Numbered from the stretch's first letter, positions 47,109 to 55,765 are shown. The stretch is 64,000 nt of DNA from JADGRF01 sp035274465 (GCA_035274465.1 DATEOF010000286.1:75301-139300); one strand, 5' to 3'. Notes: a model not told the origin generated them from the letters alone. Translations and numbers: made by a program.

Positions 47109-47930
47109 CTAGCCAGCAAGCCTCAGCCACTCGAACAGTGTCTGCTCGAAGGCTTCGCCTGCCCGCCGCTCGCGCCAGGGCTCGTGGCCGCAACATGCGA
47201 ATCCCACGTACTCGAGCTGCGGCATGTGCGCGCGTAGCGTCTGGTGCGTGAGCCGGCCGGGGTGAGGATCGTCGTCGCCATGCAGCATCAGCGCCGGCAC
47301 GCGGATCGCGGCGAAGCGCGCCGGCTCGATGCCTTCACGCTGCAGGCGCAGCACGTCGTCCCAGGTCTCCCGTCCGCCTCGCTCGTCGACGCGCGCGTAG
47401 GCCTCGGGCTCCGTTAGCCCATCGTAACTCATGGCTTCCACGGCGAGCGCAGCGAGCTCGGCGCGGAGTCGATCGCGCTCGAGCTCCGAGCGATGTTGTT
47501 CGAGGTTTTTGCGCAGCTCAGCGCGGCGGGCGGCGCGCTCCGGATTCATGCAGCTCGCGAAGGCTCGCTTGTACGCTTCTCGCTCGGCGTCGCCGTACGT
47601 GCCGCAACCCACGAGCGCGAGTGCGCGCACCCGCGCCGGATGCAGCGCTGTGTACGACAGCGCGAGCATCGCGCCCCACGAGTGGCCGACGAGGATCGCG
47701 TGCTCGGGCGCCACCTCGGCCAGATCTTCGACATGCTTCGCAACACTCAGCGGCACAGTGTCGCTCCAGCGCTGCAGCGGCTCGAGCACCCAGTGCCGCC
47801 GGGCCAGCAGCAACGCGAGCCCGCACGCCGAACCCGGTGCCCCGGGCCCACCGTGCAGCACGACGAGGGGAACCCCTCCGTGCACGCGCCCATGCTCGCG
47901 AAGCTCAATGCGATCGAGCGGGTCTGACAT
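47109..47930 (-). CDS. Alpha/beta hydrolase, proline iminopeptidase-like
   Basis: 273 residues from the ATG at 47930, which has GGAG seven bases upstream; the open frame extends to 48074 into endonuclease III. The oxyanion motif HGGPG and nucleophile elbow GHSWGAM are typical of the proline iminopeptidase/epoxide-hydrolase-like group, with an acidic residue in LHGDDDPH and the His in CGHEPW as the rest of the triad. The helical cap with many Glu/Arg between about 120 and 190 matches iminopeptidase lids. It is probably a peptidase or esterase of the cytoplasm. It lies on the strand of, and 59 bases after, endonuclease III. Confidence 0.85.
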   Translation of the reverse strand: MSDPLDRIELREHGRVHGGVPLVVLHGGPGAPGSACGLALLLARRHWVLEPLQRWSDTVPLSVAKHVEDLAEVAPEHAILVGHSWGAMLALSYTALHPARVRALALVGCGTYGDAEREAYKRAFASCMNPERAARRAELRKNLEQHRSELERDRLRAELAALAVEAMSYDGLTEPEAYARVDERGGRETWDDVLRLQREGIEPARFAAIRVPALMLHGDDDPHPGRLTHQTLRAHMPQLEYVGFACCGHEPWRERRAGEAFEQTLFEWLRLAG

Positions 47931-47989
47931 CGCCGGTCTCCGGTGCGGGGTTGGTTCTGAAGGTGATGTGAGCGCGTGCTCGGCGCACG

Positions 47990-48715
47990 CTACAGGGACT
48001 TGGCGCGCGTTCGCGGCTTTGGACGCGGTGCCTTTGTCTTTGCGCGGGTCGCAGCCCAACTGCAGATCGGGCAACCCTTCGGGTCATGCCGCAGTGCCGG
48101 GCAGTGTTCCCTCCCGAAGTAGATGATCTGCAGGTGCAATGCGCCCCAATGTTCGGGGGCATAGAGGCTCTTCAAGTCGGCCTCGGTGTGCTCGACGTTC
48201 TTGCCGTCGGAGAGGCCCCAGCGTGCCGCGAGGCGATGGATGTGGGTGTCGACCGGGAAGGTCGCGACGCCGAAGGCTCGCGAGAGGACTACGCTGGCGG
48301 TCTTGTGTCCCACGCCGGGTAGTGCTTCGAGCGCGGTCATGTCGCGTGGAACTTGGTCGCCGTGGCGTTCGCCCAGGGCGTGGGCGAGCGCGCTGATGTT
48401 TTTGGCCTTGGTTGGCGCTAGGCCGCAGCTCTTGATCAACTCCAGGATGCGCGCGGTCGGTAGGGCGCGCATCGCCGCCGGCGTGGGCGCTTCCGCGAAC
48501 AGCGCGGGAGTGACTTGGTTGACGCGCGCATCCGTGGTCTGCGCCGAGAGCAGGACCGCGACCAACAGCGTGAACGGATCGGCGTGCTCCAGCGGGATCG
48601 GCGGCCGGGGATAGAGCTCGGCGAGTGTCAGGCGGATGCGCTCGGCCTTCGCGGTCTTGCTCGGCGTTGCCAACGTGCGGTGCTTGTAGCATGCGGCCTC
48701 GCGCACGCGCGCCAC
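47990..48715 (-). CDS. nth: Endonuclease III with variant iron-sulfur loop
   Basis: 241 residues if started at the GTG at 48715, which has GGGA upstream; a TTG at 48727 or a later TTG are alternatives. The helix-hairpin-helix LPGVGHKTASVV carries the catalytic Lys, and PVDTHIHR the catalytic Asp, of this bifunctional DNA glycosylase/AP lyase, which removes oxidised pyrimidines in base excision repair. The cluster loop reads CPALRHDPKGCPICS, with three Cys in the pattern C-x9-C-x2-C and no fourth Cys before the basic tail, whereas the classical enzyme has C-x6-C-x2-C-x5-C. The Lys/Arg-rich tail could help DNA binding. Confidence 0.9.
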   Translation of the reverse strand: MARVREAACYKHRTLATPSKTAKAERIRLTLAELYPRPPIPLEHADPFTLLVAVLLSAQTTDARVNQVTPALFAEAPTPAAMRALPTARILELIKSCGLAPTKAKNISALAHALGERHGDQVPRDMTALEALPGVGHKTASVVLSRAFGVATFPVDTHIHRLAARWGLSDGKNVEHTEADLKSLYAPEHWGALHLQIIYFGREHCPALRHDPKGCPICSWAATRAKTKAPRPKPRTRAKSL

Positions 48716-48943
48716 ACCGAATCCCAAAACGTGGGCACTCGGCGACTAAACGCGGTGGCGCAAATGATAGGCGCACTGTGCGGTTGACCAGCTGCCGTTC
48801 GGGAAACATCCTCCAAATCGATTGTAGTCTCTTGTGCGGAGCGGGGTTGCATCTCGCGGCCTTGCAAGCGAAACAAGCATGGCAGCCGCTGTTAACTCCG
48901 CGGTGAGCCCAGCAGCCTCCAACCGAAGACGAGTTGATCAGCC

Positions 48944-50119
48944 ATGCAACGCGGTACCCGACCCCCAGCGCAGCCCCCTACCGACGCGGGCCAGCGTCCG
49001 CCTGCCGTGCGGCGCACGCTCACCGCACCGCCGCGAAGCCCGGCGAGTGAACATCCGCCGACGCACTCGACGATGCGTCCGACGGCGGAGCTTTCGGGTG
49101 AGGCTTGGGGCGAGCAAGCGCAAGTGCCGGCGTCACGCACGATTCCGCGTCCGACTACTGGTGCGCGTACCATCCAGCGCAGCAGCCCCGATCGCACGCA
49201 GCCGATGCCGTCGCGTTTGCCGAGTCCACGAACCCAGCCGCCATCAGCTGCACGCACCGCTCCGCCGTCGTCGTCCTATCGCAGCCCGCGCACCGCGCCC
49301 CCGGCGCCCAAGCAGAACGACGCCGAGCTCGAGGCCATGGGCCAACAGATCCTCGAGCTGACGGAGCGCCTGCGCGCAGGTGACGAGCGCTCGGCGTATC
49401 TGGAGCAGCAGCTCAACCACATGACGCACATGGCGAACGCCGCCGCAGCAGCGGCCACCGCGGCCCCCCCCGTGCTGCCCGTGTCCGAGGATTTCGGCCG
49501 TCCGCGGGCCGCGAACAACAGCTGGATCCCGTGGACCGCGTTCGGGCTGCTGGGTGCGTTGATGGCGGCCGCGTACGTGTTCGGCTATTCGCCGATGCGC
49601 GCCAGCTTCGAGGAGCAGGTCAAGCAGAACGCGCTGCAAGCTTCGCAGAGCGCACAGGCCCTGACCAGCTTGCGCTCCACCTTCAATGAAGAGCGTCAGC
49701 GTTTCGAGTCGCAGCTGGCAGCGGCACAAGCCGCCGCGACCGCCGCGACCGCCGCTCCGGCCGAGCCGGCCGCCGCTCCGACGCGTTCGCGTTCATCCAG
49801 CGCCGCGAGCGACGAAGACGAAGACGACAGCAGCAGTCACTCGCGCATGACACCCGAGGAGCGCGAGGCCAAGAAGGCAGAGCGCAAAGCCGCGTACGAG
49901 GCGAAGAAGGCCGAGCGCCTGGCAAAGCGCGAAGAGAAGAGGGCGGCAGCCCTGGAGCGTAAGGCTGCGCGCGAAGAATCCTCGGCGTCCAAGAAGCACG
50001 CCTCATCGTCGGACGACGACGAGGGCGCGACCATGCCGGCGTCGCGCGCCAAGCCCGCGAGCAAGCCCAGCTCTTCCGACGACGGCAACGATCCGCTTCA
50101 GGGCCTCGACGGGCTCTGA
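48944..50119 (+). CDS. Single-pass membrane protein with Pro-rich head and charged coiled-coil tail
   Basis: 391 residues. The first 120 are Pro/Ser/Arg-rich and probably disordered. A coiled coil around 130-160 (LEAMGQQILELTERL and LEQQL) precedes one membrane helix at about 195-216 (WIPWTAFGLLGALMAAAYVFGY). A second coiled coil follows, then an Ala-rich spacer, and a highly charged Lys/Glu/Arg helix (about 300-350) with Asp/Ser-rich ends. No enzyme motif. The layout suggests a scaffold or envelope-spanning protein. Its ribosome site is weak, and low complexity makes homology hard to judge. Its stop touches the convergent channel gene. Confidence 0.6.
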   Translation: MQRGTRPPAQPPTDAGQRPPAVRRTLTAPPRSPASEHPPTHSTMRPTAELSGEAWGEQAQVPASRTIPRPTTGARTIQRSSPDRTQPMPSRLPSPRTQPPSAARTAPPSSSYRSPRTAPPAPKQNDAELEAMGQQILELTERLRAGDERSAYLEQQLNHMTHMANAAAAAATAAPPVLPVSEDFGRPRAANNSWIPWTAFGLLGALMAAAYVFGYSPMRASFEEQVKQNALQASQSAQALTSLRSTFNEERQRFESQLAAAQAAATAATAAPAEPAAAPTRSRSSSAASDEDEDDSSSHSRMTPEEREAKKAERKAAYEAKKAERLAKREEKRAAALERKAAREESSASKKHASSSDDDEGATMPASRAKPASKPSSSDDGNDPLQGLDGL

Positions 50120-51643
50120 TCACAGCTGGAAGAACGCGCGAATCTTGTCCAACAGATCGCGTTCGTTCGCTTCCACCAGGCGTTTGTGGTTTGCCAGCTG
50201 CTCGCGGCTGGACATGAGGCCCACGCGGCGCTCGGCGAGTTGAGTCGCCATCTTGGCTGCGAGGTCCGGGCGGCGCTCGAGCAGCTTGCGGAAGCCGTCG
50301 GCATGCAGCCGATAGCACTCGACTTCGGTGATCGCCACCGTCGTGGCACTGCGCGGCTCGCCGGTCAGCAGGCTCATCTCACCGAAGCACTCGCCGGGCC
50401 CGAGCTCCGCTACCACCTTGTCTTGCGTGCCCTGGTGCGTACGCACGCTGACCTTGCCCTTGATGATCATGTACAGGTGGTGGGCTTCCGCGCCTTCTCG
50501 CGTCAACACTTCGCCTTTGGCAAACGGCGCGCGCTGCAGCCAGTCGACCAGCTCGCTGCGTTCTTGATCCGAAAGGTCGCGTAGCAACGCGATCTCCGAG
50601 AGCGCGGCGACGCGCCGCTGGCGTTCGCTGTCTTGCTTGTACTGCCTGCGTTCCTTGGAGTCTTCGGTCAAGAACACGGCGTGCGCCGGGATGGCGAGCG
50701 GAATTCCCGCGCGATTGAGCGCGAAGAAGATGCGCGTGCGCACCACGCTGTCGGTGCCATCGTCGCGGCCCGAGTCGAGCAGCCAGAAGCGCACGGCGTA
50801 ACGCGCGGCGCTGTCGCCGAGCTCGGTGAGAATGCACTCGATCGGCGGGTTGTCGGCGACGTTGTCGATCGGATGGCTGTGCAGCGCGCGCACCACGGCT
50901 TCGATCACCTGGCTCGGCGGTGTACGGAAGTCGACGCTGAAGTTCACGGTGCTGCGCCAGCGTGGCGCTTCGCCGCTGCGTCGGCCGAGCACGGTCACCT
51001 GCGAGCGCGTCAGCAAGCTGTTCGGCAGGATGACCGTCTCCCAGCTCGTGGTCTCGATCGAGGTCGAGCGCCAGCGGATCTCCACCACCCTGCCCATCAC
51101 GTCTTGCACGCGGATCCAGTCGCCGACCCGGATCGTGCTGTCGAGCTGCAGCGCCAGGCCGCCGACCACGTTGCCCAGCGTGTCCTGCAGCGACAAGCCG
51201 ACGACGGCCGTGACGACGGCACCGGTGGCCACGATGCCCGATAGATTGACGCCCGCGCGCGACGCGGTGCCGAACACCGCGACGATCCCGAGCGAGGCGA
51301 CCATCACGTCTTGCAGGATGCGCGGGATCGAGATGCGCAGCCGCGGCGCGAGCGCTCCGAACAGCACCAGGCCGGACAAGCCCGCGCCCGCGAGCGCCCC
51401 GGCCACCGAGCCGAGCAGCCGCAGGTCGAGCGCGAACCCGGCCTTGAGCGCATCGGCCACGCCGATCGCAGGCAGGAGCAGCAAGTGAAAGGCGACCAGC
51501 CCCAACACGAAGCGCAGCCGCGGTGCCAACTCCTTCGCGCCGGGCGCTCCGCGCAAGAGCGGCACCGTCACGAGCAACACGGCCAGGATCCACAGCGTCC
51601 CTTGCGAGAGTGCTTCGTGCAGAATGCTGGTCAGGACCGACAT
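50120..51643 (-). CDS. MscS-family channel fused to a cyclic-nucleotide-binding domain
   Basis: 507 residues. N-terminal helices include the pore-type TM3 sequence GLSLQDTLGNVVGGLALQL of MscS channels, followed by the beta domain (RVGDWIRVQDVMGRVVEI, LPNSLLTRSQVTV). At about 370-490 there is a cNMP-binding domain with the phosphate cassette FGEMSLLTGEPRSATTV, containing the Glu and Arg that hold cyclic nucleotides. This matches the bacterial cyclic-nucleotide-gated (bCNG) members of the MscS superfamily, which open on ligand binding rather than on tension. It lies one base after the permease stop, in the same operon. Confidence 0.88.
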   Translation of the reverse strand: MSVLTSILHEALSQGTLWILAVLLVTVPLLRGAPGAKELAPRLRFVLGLVAFHLLLLPAIGVADALKAGFALDLRLLGSVAGALAGAGLSGLVLFGALAPRLRISIPRILQDVMVASLGIVAVFGTASRAGVNLSGIVATGAVVTAVVGLSLQDTLGNVVGGLALQLDSTIRVGDWIRVQDVMGRVVEIRWRSTSIETTSWETVILPNSLLTRSQVTVLGRRSGEAPRWRSTVNFSVDFRTPPSQVIEAVVRALHSHPIDNVADNPPIECILTELGDSAARYAVRFWLLDSGRDDGTDSVVRTRIFFALNRAGIPLAIPAHAVFLTEDSKERRQYKQDSERQRRVAALSEIALLRDLSDQERSELVDWLQRAPFAKGEVLTREGAEAHHLYMIIKGKVSVRTHQGTQDKVVAELGPGECFGEMSLLTGEPRSATTVAITEVECYRLHADGFRKLLERRPDLAAKMATQLAERRVGLMSSREQLANHKRLVEANERDLLDKIRAFFQL

Positions 51644-51644
51644 G

Positions 51645-52898
51645 TCAGCGCTTGGGGATCAGTAGCAGCAACGCACCGAGCGCGGTGACTGCCGCGGTGG
51701 TCAACAACTCCTTGGGCTCCGCGCCGCGCGCTACCAGCAGGATACCGATCAACGCCGGCAGAGCCCACAGCATGTGTTTGCGTTCGACGCCGTGGTGGCC
51801 GCGGCGCGCAAGTAGCGCCAGGGCGAGCACCGAGACGGCGTACTGGGCCAGCACGGCGATGCTCGAAAGCGCGAACAGCCCGCCCAAATCCTCGCGCAGC
51901 ACGAAGATCGCGGCCCCCAGCGCGGTGATCCAGAGTGCGCGTTGTGGCACCTGTCGCGCATCGGTCACGCCCACCCAGGTACCCAGCCCGTCCGGGCGGC
52001 CCAGCGCCGAGAGGTAGCGCGGGGTGGTGACGTACTGGCCGAAGGCGATGCCCAGTGCCGAGACGATCTGTCCGGCCGAGAGCAGGCGCGCCCAGAACTC
52101 ACCTCCGTAGACCTTGGCTGCAGCCACGAGCGGCGCGGCTTCCTTGCCCAGGTCCGGCACCGCGTAGACGCAGATCGCATGCAGCACGGCGTAGAACAGC
52201 GTGCACACGATCAGGCTGCCGATCGTCGCCCAGGATACCGCGCGCTGCACGCTGGCGTTGCCGGCCAGCACCGGAACCACCTCGAAACCTTGCAGCGCGA
52301 ACACCACGGTGAGCAACGCGCGCGCCACGTCCGGCGCAGAAGCGGCTGCGCTCGCAGCTGGTGGCGGCGCGGTTCCGAGCAGCGTGCTGCCGACTGCCAG
52401 CAGGCAGAGCAGCAAGAGCGGCAGTAACTTGAGCACGGTCAGCGTGCTCCAGGCCAGCGACGAGAGCGTCAGGCCGGAAGCCGCCGTCAGCGACAAGGCG
52501 CCCACGCTGAGTAGCGCCCAGGCCTTCTGGCTCATCACGTCGGGGCCGGTGATGTGCACGATGTGCGTGGTCAGGCCGGTGACCACGGTCGCCGAGCTCA
52601 AGAGCGACGAGATGTACGTGAGCCAACCGATGAAGAACGCCGCGCGCGGGCCGAACGACAGGCGAGCCCAGACGTAGGGTCCGCCGTCCTCCGCGAACTT
52701 GCCGCCCAGTACGCCGTAGGCGAACGCGACCGGGATCAGCGCCAGGCCGGTGAGTACGTAGACCCAGGAGCCGATGAAGCCTGGCGTGCTCTGCGCGACC
52801 TCCGATGGTGCGAAGAAGATGCCGACGCCGATCGTGGCGTTGATCCCCAGCGTGACGAGCGAGAACAGGCCGAGAGGTTTTTTGGGCTGCTCAGGCAA
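51645..52898 (-). CDS. APC-family amino acid permease
   Basis: 417 residues with about twelve membrane helices. The first helix carries LGINATIGVGIFFAPSEV, the broken-helix GxG motif that binds the amino-acid carboxylate in the amino acid/polyamine/organocation superfamily, and GGPYVWARLSFGP matches the next conserved segment. It should import amino acids or polyamines across the inner membrane; specificity cannot be read. Its stop is one base from the ATG of the cyclic-nucleotide-binding channel, so both are expressed together, perhaps coupling solute uptake to a gated ion flux. Confidence 0.85.
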   Translation of the reverse strand: MPEQPKKPLGLFSLVTLGINATIGVGIFFAPSEVAQSTPGFIGSWVYVLTGLALIPVAFAYGVLGGKFAEDGGPYVWARLSFGPRAAFFIGWLTYISSLLSSATVVTGLTTHIVHITGPDVMSQKAWALLSVGALSLTAASGLTLSSLAWSTLTVLKLLPLLLLCLLAVGSTLLGTAPPPAASAAASAPDVARALLTVVFALQGFEVVPVLAGNASVQRAVSWATIGSLIVCTLFYAVLHAICVYAVPDLGKEAAPLVAAAKVYGGEFWARLLSAGQIVSALGIAFGQYVTTPRYLSALGRPDGLGTWVGVTDARQVPQRALWITALGAAIFVLREDLGGLFALSSIAVLAQYAVSVLALALLARRGHHGVERKHMLWALPALIGILLVARGAEPKELLTTAAVTALGALLLLIPKR

Positions 52899-52936
52899 AG
52901 CCGCGGCAGAATATCGGAGCCCGCGGCGCTAGGCTA

Positions 52937-53521
52937 TTACTGCGCGGCGCGCGGGATGTCCGAGGGGCGGCCGGCTTTGTTGTAGCCGTCGACCAGTACG
53001 TCGAGCATACCCGAGCCGGGGTCGAACATCAGGCCGTGGATCGGCACGTTGCGCGGGATCAGCGGGTTGTTGCGGAGCAGCTCGACCACGCGCGTGACGT
53101 TGCCGAGCGGGTTGTGGAAGCCGCCCAGCCACTCACCCAGGCTCGGGTGCAACGCGTCGATCGCGCTCTCGGGCACGCCGCGCTGGATCATGGTGGCGCG
53201 CAGCTTGTCCTCGTCGAGCTGCGACATGCCGCAGTCTCGGTGGCCGATGACCAGCACCTCTTCACAGCCGAGGCCGTGGAGGGCCACCACCAGCGAGCGC
53301 ACCACGCCGCCACCCGGGTCGACCAGGGTGTTGCCGGCGTTCTTGATCATCTGCGCATCGCCGCGCTTCAAACCCAGGGCAGGCTCGAGGAAGTCCACCA
53401 GGCGCGTGTCCATGCAGGTGAAGATCACCACGCGTTTCTGCGGCGCCTTGGTCAGGGGACGGTTGCGCTCTGCGATCCAGTGCGCGTTGTGTTCGAGGAT
53501 TTCGTTGAGCAAAGAGGACAC
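52937..53521 (-). CDS. Beta-class carbonic anhydrase
   Basis: 194 residues from a GTG at 53521; the frame extends upstream without a better start, and no Shine-Dalgarno is evident, so the start is uncertain. Zinc ligands and the active-site dyad are clear: Cys36 and Asp38-Arg40 in CMDTR, then His94 and Cys97 in GHRDCGM. The motif KNAGNT is also typical. Length and the MDTR/HRDCG pattern place it with the short clade that includes mycobacterial Rv1284-type enzymes. It interconverts CO2 and bicarbonate in the cytoplasm. It follows the histidine kinase gene on the same strand but across a gap with strong hairpins. Confidence 0.9.
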   Translation of the reverse strand: MSSLLNEILEHNAHWIAERNRPLTKAPQKRVVIFTCMDTRLVDFLEPALGLKRGDAQMIKNAGNTLVDPGGGVVRSLVVALHGLGCEEVLVIGHRDCGMSQLDEDKLRATMIQRGVPESAIDALHPSLGEWLGGFHNPLGNVTRVVELLRNNPLIPRNVPIHGLMFDPGSGMLDVLVDGYNKAGRPSDIPRAAQ

Positions 53522-53573
53522 GACTGCCGATAAATGTCGCGTTTCCCGTGTCCGCGCAAGGGGCTTAATTGCC

Positions 53574-53666
53574 GGGGGAACGCCGCACGTTCCCCCGCCC
53601 CGCCGGCGAAGCCGTCGGGGCCCCACCCGTTCACGAGGTTCGCTTCGCTCACGTTGCATTCAACGT
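53574..53666. repeat. Stack of three hairpins between kinase and carbonic anhydrase genes
   Basis: Three inverted repeats follow one another: GGGGGAACG/CGTTCCCCC with a 5-base loop (53574-53596), CCCCG-C-CGGC/GCCG-T-CGGGG with a GAA loop (53598-53620), and ACGTTG/CAACGT with a CATT loop (53651-53666) that overlaps the end of the histidine kinase gene. None is followed by a T-run, so they are REP-like or protein-dependent terminators. They separate two same-strand genes. Confidence 0.55.
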
Positions 53667-54674
53667 GAAGCCCACCCGAGCGCCCGTAGGTGTGCGATTT
53701 TCCGCAAATGCCTGGCCTCCGTGAGCCTCTGCGATGCGTCGTACCAGGTACAAGCCCAGCCCCACGCCGTCCCCGTGGGCCCTGCTGCCACGTGTGAAGG
53801 GTTCGAACAAGCGTTGAACTTCGTTCGGGTCCAGCCCCGGGCCTGCGTCTTCGACCGCGATGCGGACGCTGGTTCCGCTGCGCTCGGCGCGCACGCACAC
53901 GGCGTCGCCGGCGTGTTTCCTGGCGTTGTCGAGCAAGATCGTGAGTGCGCGCGAGAGCAGCGTGGGGTCGGCCGAGAGCGCGCGGCACTGCGAGTCGATC
54001 TCGACGCGCGTGCCTTCCATGCCCAGGCGCTCCACGCACTCGCGGACCAGGTCGTTCAGATCGATGGCGCGCTTGTGGAGGGCCTCGGCCGAGATGCGCG
54101 CCTCGGCGAGCAGCTCGCCGACCAGCGCGTCCATCTCGACCACTTCGCGCTCGAACTTGCTCACGAGCTCGGGTTGGGTGCCGCTGTCCTGCAGCATGGC
54201 TAGCAGCACGCGCAGCCGCGCGAGGGGCGTGCGGAGCTCGTGCGAGACGGCTCCCAGCAGCTCGCGCTGCGTGCGCACCTGCATCTCGATGCGCGCAGCC
54301 ATGTCGTTGAACAACGCGGCCACGTCGCTGACCTCGCTCGCCGCGCGGCGTGTCACGTACGCGCGCCGGGCCAGATCGCCGCGGCCGAAGTCCTTGACTG
54401 CGCGCGCGAGCTCCCAGAGCGGCCACGCCAGCCTGCGCGCGAACAATCCCGAGAACGTCCACAGCACGCTGCCCGCGGCGAGGAACACCAACAAGCGCAA
54501 CCAGGGCTTGTGGACCACTGCCGCTCCCAGCAGCCAGAACAGGAAGCCGGACGTCAGCATGGTGGCGAAGATCGCCACGCCGAAGCTCATGAACAGCATC
54601 TGCTGCAGCCGCTTCGGACGCCTGCGCCAGCGCCTGCGTCGAAACTCCAGCTGCACCAGAGGTTGCTGCCTCAC
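53649..54674 (-). CDS. Sensor histidine kinase with almost no periplasmic loop
   Basis: 341 residues from a GTG at 54674, overlapping the regulator stop as GTGA. Two membrane helices at about 27-50 and 58-78 are joined by only a few residues (VVHKPW), so it belongs to the intramembrane-sensing type. A HAMP-like segment follows, then the phosphoacceptor helix GAVSHELRTPLARL, the N box LLDNARKHAG, and G boxes DAGPGLD and GDGVGLGLYLV. It should phosphorylate the OmpR-type regulator encoded upstream in the same transcript. With a Spy/ZraP-like protein in the same cluster, envelope or metal stress is the likely signal. Confidence 0.92.
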   Translation of the reverse strand: MRQQPLVQLEFRRRRWRRRPKRLQQMLFMSFGVAIFATMLTSGFLFWLLGAAVVHKPWLRLLVFLAAGSVLWTFSGLFARRLAWPLWELARAVKDFGRGDLARRAYVTRRAASEVSDVAALFNDMAARIEMQVRTQRELLGAVSHELRTPLARLRVLLAMLQDSGTQPELVSKFEREVVEMDALVGELLAEARISAEALHKRAIDLNDLVRECVERLGMEGTRVEIDSQCRALSADPTLLSRALTILLDNARKHAGDAVCVRAERSGTSVRIAVEDAGPGLDPNEVQRLFEPFTRGSRAHGDGVGLGLYLVRRIAEAHGGQAFAENRTPTGARVGFTLNAT

Positions 54675-55354
54675 GGCGCGTCCTTGACCAACACATAGCC
54701 GACGCCGCGCACGGTGCGGATGCGTTGTTGCTTGCGCGAGTCGTCGCCGAGCTTGCTGCGCAGGTGCGAGATGTGCACGTCCACCGTGCGATCGTTGACC
54801 ACCGTATCGCCGCGCCCGGCCAGGCCGAACAGCGCATCGCGCGCCACCACGCGTCCGGCGCGCCGGGCCAGGGCGAGCAGCAGGTCGAGCTCGAGCGAGG
54901 TCAGCTCCACCGCCTTGCCGGCCACCGTCACCTGGCGCGAGCCGACGTCGATCTCGAGGTCGCGCACGCGCACCTTCTCGCTGTGCACGGCCGGCGCGGT
55001 GCGCCGCAGCACGGCGCGCATGCGAGCCAGGAGCTCGCGCGGCCCGAACGGCTTGGGCAGATAGTCGTCTGCGCCCAGCTCCAGCCCCACCACGCGATCG
55101 GTCTCGTCGCCGCGCGCGGTCAACATCACGATCGGCACCGCGCTACTCTCGCGGATGCGCCGGCACACCTCGAGCCCGTCCATCCCGGGCATCGTCAGAT
55201 CGAGCAAGATCACGTCGAAGCCGCGCTGGCCCAGCAGCTGAAGCCCCTTGAAGCCATCGGCGGCATGCGTGATCTCGACGCCGTGCGGCGCAAAGTAAGC
55301 CTGCAGCAGCTCCGCCAGCCGCTGGTCATCATCGATCAAGAGCGCCTGCAACAT
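54671..55354 (-). CDS. OmpR-family response regulator
   Basis: 227 residues from the ATG at 55354, with GGAG about five bases upstream. The receiver domain has the acidic pocket LLIDDDQ, phosphoacceptor Asp in ILLDLTMPG, Thr in MLTARGD and Lys in YLPKPFG. The winged-helix domain (about 130-225) ends with RTVDVHISHLRSKL and RTVRGVGYVL, the DNA recognition and wing of OmpR/PhoB-type regulators, and is closest in style to CpxR. It overlaps the kinase gene by four bases. The likely binding sites are CTGTG repeats in front of the Spy-like gene. Confidence 0.93.
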   Translation of the reverse strand: MLQALLIDDDQRLAELLQAYFAPHGVEITHAADGFKGLQLLGQRGFDVILLDLTMPGMDGLEVCRRIRESSAVPIVMLTARGDETDRVVGLELGADDYLPKPFGPRELLARMRAVLRRTAPAVHSEKVRVRDLEIDVGSRQVTVAGKAVELTSLELDLLLALARRAGRVVARDALFGLAGRGDTVVNDRTVDVHISHLRSKLGDDSRKQQRIRTVRGVGYVLVKDAP

Positions 55355-55420
55355 GTCGTCTCCAGTCTACTCTCGCAGATAGCGTTTACACGAAGCGGGA
55401 GGCAGAGCAGAGAGGGTTTA

Positions 55421-55600
55421 CAGGAAGGCGGGAAGCCGGGAAGGCGAGAGAGAGTATTTGCTCCGCGGACTTGCGCAGACGTATGCGGTCCATCCGCGGA
55501 GCACAAATCTGATTCTCGTGGTTTGGCGCTCTTCGGCGCTCTTTTGGCGTCCCCTGGCGATTAAATCCCGGTCTCGGCTTCCCGGCTTCCCGCCTTCCTG
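55421..55600. repeat. MITE-like repeat (copy B) with 28-bp terminal inverted repeats
   Basis: The ends, 55421-55448 and 55573-55600, are inverted copies matching at 27 of 28 positions, with the core GGAAGGCGGGAAGCCGGGAA. A second inner pair, ATTTGCTCCGCGGA (456-469) against TCCGCGGAGCACAAAT (493-508), differs by two bases, so the whole can fold into a long interrupted hairpin. The right three quarters are repeated at 7540-7674. No transposase frame is inside. It lies between the response regulator and the His-rich peptide gene. Confidence 0.8.
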
Positions 55601-55631
55601 ATCCCTCGGCCTCTCTGGTTCCACCCTCGAG

Positions 55632-55754
55632 CTAGTCGTCCTCACAGTGGTGGTGCGAGTGTCCGCGGTGGTGACCGGAGTGCGCGAGGGCACTGCCGTA
55701 GCCGAGGAGGACGCCGAGGGCCAGGAGTGCGATGCGTATGCGAAATCCTCTCAT
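55632..55754 (-). CDS. Tiny exported His-rich metal-binding peptide
   Basis: 40 residues from the ATG at 55754, which has GGAG eight bases upstream. A signal peptide (IRIALLALGVLLGYGSALA) is followed by a mature peptide of about 16 residues, HSGHHRGHSHHHCEDD, where nearly half are His, plus a Cys and acidic end. This is an obvious site for zinc, copper or nickel in the periplasm. It begins 11 bases after the Spy-like gene on the same strand, so they are co-transcribed. The product is too short for family matching, but strong ribosome site, signal peptide and context support it. Confidence 0.72.
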   Translation of the reverse strand: MRGFRIRIALLALGVLLGYGSALAHSGHHRGHSHHHCEDD

Positions 55755-55765
55755 GGTCCGGCTCC

